From: Cymbidium sinense
Taxonomy: Eukaryota > Streptophyta > Magnoliopsida > Asparagales > Orchidaceae
Assembly (NCBI GenBank): GCA_021442155.1
Contig: CM038223.1
Coordinates: 36,926,983 to 36,990,982, forward strand
Direction: 5' to 3'
Length of the DNA: 64,000 nucleotides
Shown: positions 60,346-64,000 of the stretch, piece after piece
Layout: each line of letters begins with the position of its first letter
Position numbering within the stretch: the first letter of the stretch is position 1
Notes under the pieces: generated by a model
What the model was told of the DNA's origin: nothing
The model's input: the letters and a program-made list of their open reading frames with translations, nothing else
Databases searched by the model: none
Translations under genes and position numbers: made by a program

Positions 60346-61600
60346 CAATGCTCTCAAATGTGTGCTAGCACTTATCACCCTATCAAGATTTAGTATCTTT
60401 CTTTTAGAGTGCCACAAAGGCTTGACATCGGCCAGAGAATTTTAATATAAAGCATCTTATATACACCAACCTTCTTTGAAATGATCTGAGTTGAATTAAA
60501 ATCTTAGGAGGGCATTTCAAATATGACTTTAATCTTCTCTAGAATAATCTTGATCCCATGGTGTCATATGACGAGCCTTGAAACTTCTCTAAAGTCACCT
60601 CAAAAATGCATTTTAGAGGGTTCATTTTAGGTTATAAGGTTATAATCATTGGAAAACTACTCAAGTCATATAGATGGCCTTCATTTTCTTTACTTTTGAC
60701 CATGAGATCATCGACATAGCACTTGACTTCATGATTGATGAGTTCATCAAAATTTGTGTCATGGCCCGCTAATATATGGCCCAAGCATTCTTTAGGCCAA
60801 AGGTCTGACCTTATAATAAAAGATTCTGATCAGAGTTCAAAATGTGATATTCTTTTCATCTTCAAGTGCCATCTTGATATGGTTGTAACAAGATGACCCA
60901 TCTATGAATGAGAAGATTGCATGTGAGGAGGCTATGTATATATTAGCTTTGGTATGGGTATGGTAACTCGTCTTTAGAACCTGCCTTGTTAAGATCCCTA
61001 AAATTGATACATATACAAATTTGTCTTTTTTTTCTTTTTAATTAGTATGATATTAGCTAACCATGTGGGATATTTTCCTCTCAAATAGAACAAGCATCGA
61101 TTAGTTTCTTGACTTTTGAAATGACTTATTGTTCTAATCGCATGCATTGGGAGCTTGCTTCATGGGTATTGCATAAGGATGTATTTCTAACTTATGGACT
61201 ACACTGTTAGGAGCTAATCCAGATGTTTCTTTATAACTCCATATGAAGCAATCCTTAAACTCAGAAAGCATCTTGATTAGGTCATTAGCTTCAGACATAC
61301 TTAATAGTGACCTTATAAAGTTGGGTGTGAGTTATCCTCAGTGCCCAAATTGATTTCTTTCAGCTCATATATAGTTGACTTTAGTTCCTCTTCTAGTTTC
61401 GGATGTGCAACTTTAAATTGGAGGTCATCTAGATCATCTGAAATTTTTAAATAGTCTTCTTTAAATGAATTGAGTTTTTTCATAAAGACCTTATCAAACT
61501 CCAAGTACTTAGTGATGACTAGATAATACTCATCATCGTCTAATGACTCGACTGTGCTAAATCCTAGTCCTGGTCATGATTGAACCTTCTTACCTTTATT
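60346..61600 (-). pseudogene. Tat3: reverse transcriptase, decayed
   Basis: On - the open piece 61504-61313 reads EFDKVFMKKL...LKSTIYELKEINLGTEDNSHPT, the usual lead-in to this reverse transcriptase. Then come VKKLIDACSI, a worn WLANIVPVKKKN, SFIDGSSCYNHIKMALEDEKNITF, FYYKVRPLA-LKNA.A and the catalytic YVDD at 60707-60718 in KCYVDDLMVKS. A KMNPLKCIFEVT segment, PPK.LIQLRSFQRRLVYIRCF and CQAF complete it. Frameshifts and stops break the frame many times. Confidence 0.88.
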
Positions 61601-61780
61601 TTCATAATTTTTCAAAGTAATTTGATTTATGTCCAGATCATGTCTGAAGTATTAATCCTTGCTTTAATAAATTATGAACAGAAGGTGAGTATCAATCAAA
61701 AGATAATTATATTATTTCCTTGAAAGATTCATCTTCAAGTTTTATATCTATTGATTTTATGAGCTCCATCTCATAAGATA
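61601..61780 (-). pseudogene. Tat3: upstream pol remnant, poorly preserved
   Basis: A few sense-like fragments continue on - beyond the reverse transcriptase, but no protease or gag motif can be named. Near 61770 the sequence changes to general AT-rich DNA. Confidence 0.35.
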
Positions 61781-62688
61781 TTGATTTTGATGATAACAAA
61801 CACATGTTTAAATGATATTAATCAAGTGTGTTCTTCAGCTCTTGTTTTTTCAGTTATATCAAATTGCTAAAGCTACTGGACATGGACTAGTGGAGAATTT
61901 TTCTAGGAATTACTATATTAAGAAAAATGAAAAGCTCACTAAATTAAAATATATGATTCATTCAATTTTAAATTCATCATTCTAAAATTATTTATATTTT
62001 TCTATATCTTAATATAATAATTATTCATTAAGTTATCTATTTTAGATAGTATGAACTAAATGCATGATATAAGTTCTATTAAATGTATGTTTAAGAAAGA
62101 TAATTTATGTTTAAACTTTATTAAATTATTTCCATGTCATTCATAACTTTTATTTATAATTTTTAGTGCATGAAAATTGAATTATCCTAAAATTATCCTA
62201 AAATTTATGTTTAAACTTTATTAAATTATTTCCATGTCATTCATAACTTTTATTTATAATTTTTAGTGCATGAAAATTGAATTATCCTAAAATTATCCTT
62301 TTTCCTTTTATTCTCTCTCATTTTATTTTTTATTCTCTCTCCTATTATCATTTTCATCTTAACATTATTTTGGAAACAAATTTAATGCCTTTTGTGTAAT
62401 AAATTCTGTGAAGTTCATTCAAAACATTTTCATATTATTTTCCCTAATTTTTTATATTTTAACATTTATTTATTTGAATTTTTGAATTTAAATTATTTTT
62501 GAATTAATATTTAATTCAAACTCCATTATGCATTACATGTACTTGCTAAATCAAATCAAAATTTTTATGAAATATGTTGAACATCCCAATCATAATTAAT
62601 TATGATTATTTACATCCTAGTTGATCTATTTCAAGTTATTTTAAATTCAAATTCAAATTGACTCTTTTTTTAAAAATAATTCCTTTCA
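61781..62688. other. AT-rich spacer between Tat3 and the LINE-like element
   Basis: No gene is seen. It includes gatattgattttgatgataacaaacacatg at about 61770-61800, a word common in plant repeats, and an exact 98-bp tandem duplication. Confidence 0.5.
62102..62299. repeat. Exact 98-bp tandem duplication, period 100
   Basis: 62102-62199 and 62202-62299 are identical at every base, with two differing bases between them (aa). The flanking bases 62101/62201 and 62200/62300 differ. Confidence 0.97.
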
Positions 62689-64000
62689 TTTTTTTTTAAA
62701 GGAAACCCCAAATAGGGGGAATTTTATTGCCACAAAAAAGAAGGTTACAAGGTCCTTAAAAGGGGATAAACTCTAAAACTTCAAGAGCTACAACCGAGAG
62801 AAAATCTATCTAATTACATCCAAAAGCAAGTAAAAGCAAAAGAATAGTAAAAGATACATAGAGATCAGCAATGGAAGATCGGCAAGCAAATATGTAGAAT
62901 CAACAGAAATGAACACAATGCACAGCAAAATAAAGGAAAGCTGCATCACCAAAATAAAAGGGAAGAATTAGTACAAATGCAATAAGAGGGCAGTAGAATA
63001 ATGATTGAAGTGAAAGTTTGAGGGAGAGGGCTAAAGATATTCACACCAAATTAGGGCAGATGAAAATGTGTGCATCCAGGCAACCATTGTATGGATACAA
63101 CACAAGAGTTACTACCAAACCAATAAGGGGTGAAGACATCATAGCCCACAAACCTGTGCCAGGATAGTAGCCAAAGGATGAAGGATTTGTGTTTCTTAAT
63201 ACTTGTAAATCTAAATAAAGCTAAATATAATGTATATGAAAAATCCAAGCCATTATCCCAAATAGGATAACCATCAGCCATTATATGCACCATAGCATAA
63301 TTCCTACATGATAGAAAAAACCAACGAGCCAGCGGATGTGCGGGAATCCATGCATGAATCAAGCGAAACACAAGCACTTGATCTAGCCATGATCATAACC
63401 AAAATTATACCAAAACCAATTGCAAGACAAAACTACGATGAAAAAAATCACCACACTAATCACCCACCTCTACACAGACCAAACAGTAGACCAAAAAGAA
63501 GGAACCATGACAAAGTATTGATGGGGAAAAAACACAAAGTGTCCGACAATTCAAAAATAGCACATTCAGTGGCTAGAGGAACGAAAAACATTCCACTATT
63601 GGAGAAAACCAAGAAATGAAATCCGAGTTAGCTAGTGATGGAAATAAACCGACATACAAATCGACTAAAGCTACATAGCAGAAGCAAGAAACCAAGTGGC
63701 CAAAAGGCCCCATGTTAGCAAATATTGATGGGAGCAACAAACACAAAGAAACCCTGCACAACAAAATTCTGGAGAAACTACAAAACTACTTGCTCTATAG
63801 CGACGTAAAATGAATCAACATATGCTATTTGAAATAGAATAACACTCAGAAAATGAGGGGAACTAAATATACCAATAAATTCTTTAACTTCAATGAACAC
63901 ATATGTATTCTATAAACCATGAAGCAACACTTGCCCGGAAGGAGAGGAGATTTATTCGATGGATAGACCATTGCAAAAGGCTACATATCAGAGAAATAAA
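62689..64000 (-). mobile_element. LINE-like retroposon, 3' end on -
   Basis: Read on -, the sequence ends with a GTGGCAATAAAATTCCCCC-type tail (AATAAA at 62723-62728), then about 25 bases and an A run at 62689-62697. This layout marks the 3' end of a retroposed polyadenylated transcript. It is typical of plant L1-type LINEs, whose long 3' untranslated regions are rich in T and G, as here. No reverse transcriptase motif is readable in the 1.3 kb shown, so a processed pseudogene 3' end is also possible. ORFs at 63051 (-, 108 codons), 63308 and 63573 (-) carry no domain I recognise. The 5' part lies beyond the window. Confidence 0.55.
62723..62728 (-). terminator. AATAAA polyadenylation signal of the LINE-like element
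   Basis: It lies 25 bases before the A tail at 62689-62697, the usual distance. Confidence 0.6.

Overview
The window reads as gene-free heterochromatin from the nuclear genome of a flowering plant. It is very AT-rich, poor in CG and rich in TG/CA. No open reading frame exceeds about 116 codons, and everything recognisable is transposable-element debris. The plant-specific elements (Tat- and Athila-type Ty3/gypsy retrotransposons, a LINE-like 3' end) identify a plant; the species cannot be fixed from the sequence. I found no host gene, tRNA, rRNA, CRISPR array or other RNA gene.

Layout. 1-7.5 kb: the 3' half of a decayed Tat element on + (called Tat1): reverse transcriptase, archaeal-type RNase H, integrase, a ~75-bp tandem repeat, an antisense accessory ORF and a 3' LTR. 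7.5-31.5 kb: a nest of very long LTR-like units (called family E). E3 (+) is the outermost. It contains E2 (-), which itself contains E1 (+), and separately E4 (-). E1, E2 and E4 are each flanked by an exact 5-bp target-site duplication. They have TGTTG...CAACA-like ends and show no direct terminal repeats, so they look like solo LTRs about 4.7 to 6.9 kb long. 31.5-33.8 kb: gag, primer-binding site and LTR of an Athila-type element on -, into whose gag E3 is inserted. 34.8-39.0 kb: a second Tat element on + (Tat2) with 5' LTR, gag, the same tandem repeat and the same antisense ORF, but no pol. 39.0-57.3 kb: E6 (+) interrupted by E7 (+), followed by a diverged 5.86-kb tandem duplication that spans the E7/E6 junction. 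57.3-58.1 kb: unassigned. 58.1-61.8 kb: pol of a third Tat element on - (Tat3). 61.8-62.7 kb: AT-rich spacer with an exact 98-bp tandem duplication. 62.7-64 kb: the poly(A)-tailed 3' end of a LINE-like element on -.

Nothing here encodes a complete protein. The most unusual content is the E family: six related, apparently non-coding, 5-7 kb LTR-like units. They share a fixed module order: a 5' block, a GGTACC block, an AT-rich body, a GC-rich palindromic core, a TTGACC-rich block and a terminal hairpin. No internal coding region of the parent element is identifiable in the window. Element names Tat1-3, Athila-1 and E1-E7 are labels used only in this annotation. Alignments were made by eye, so boundaries without a target-site duplication are approximate.
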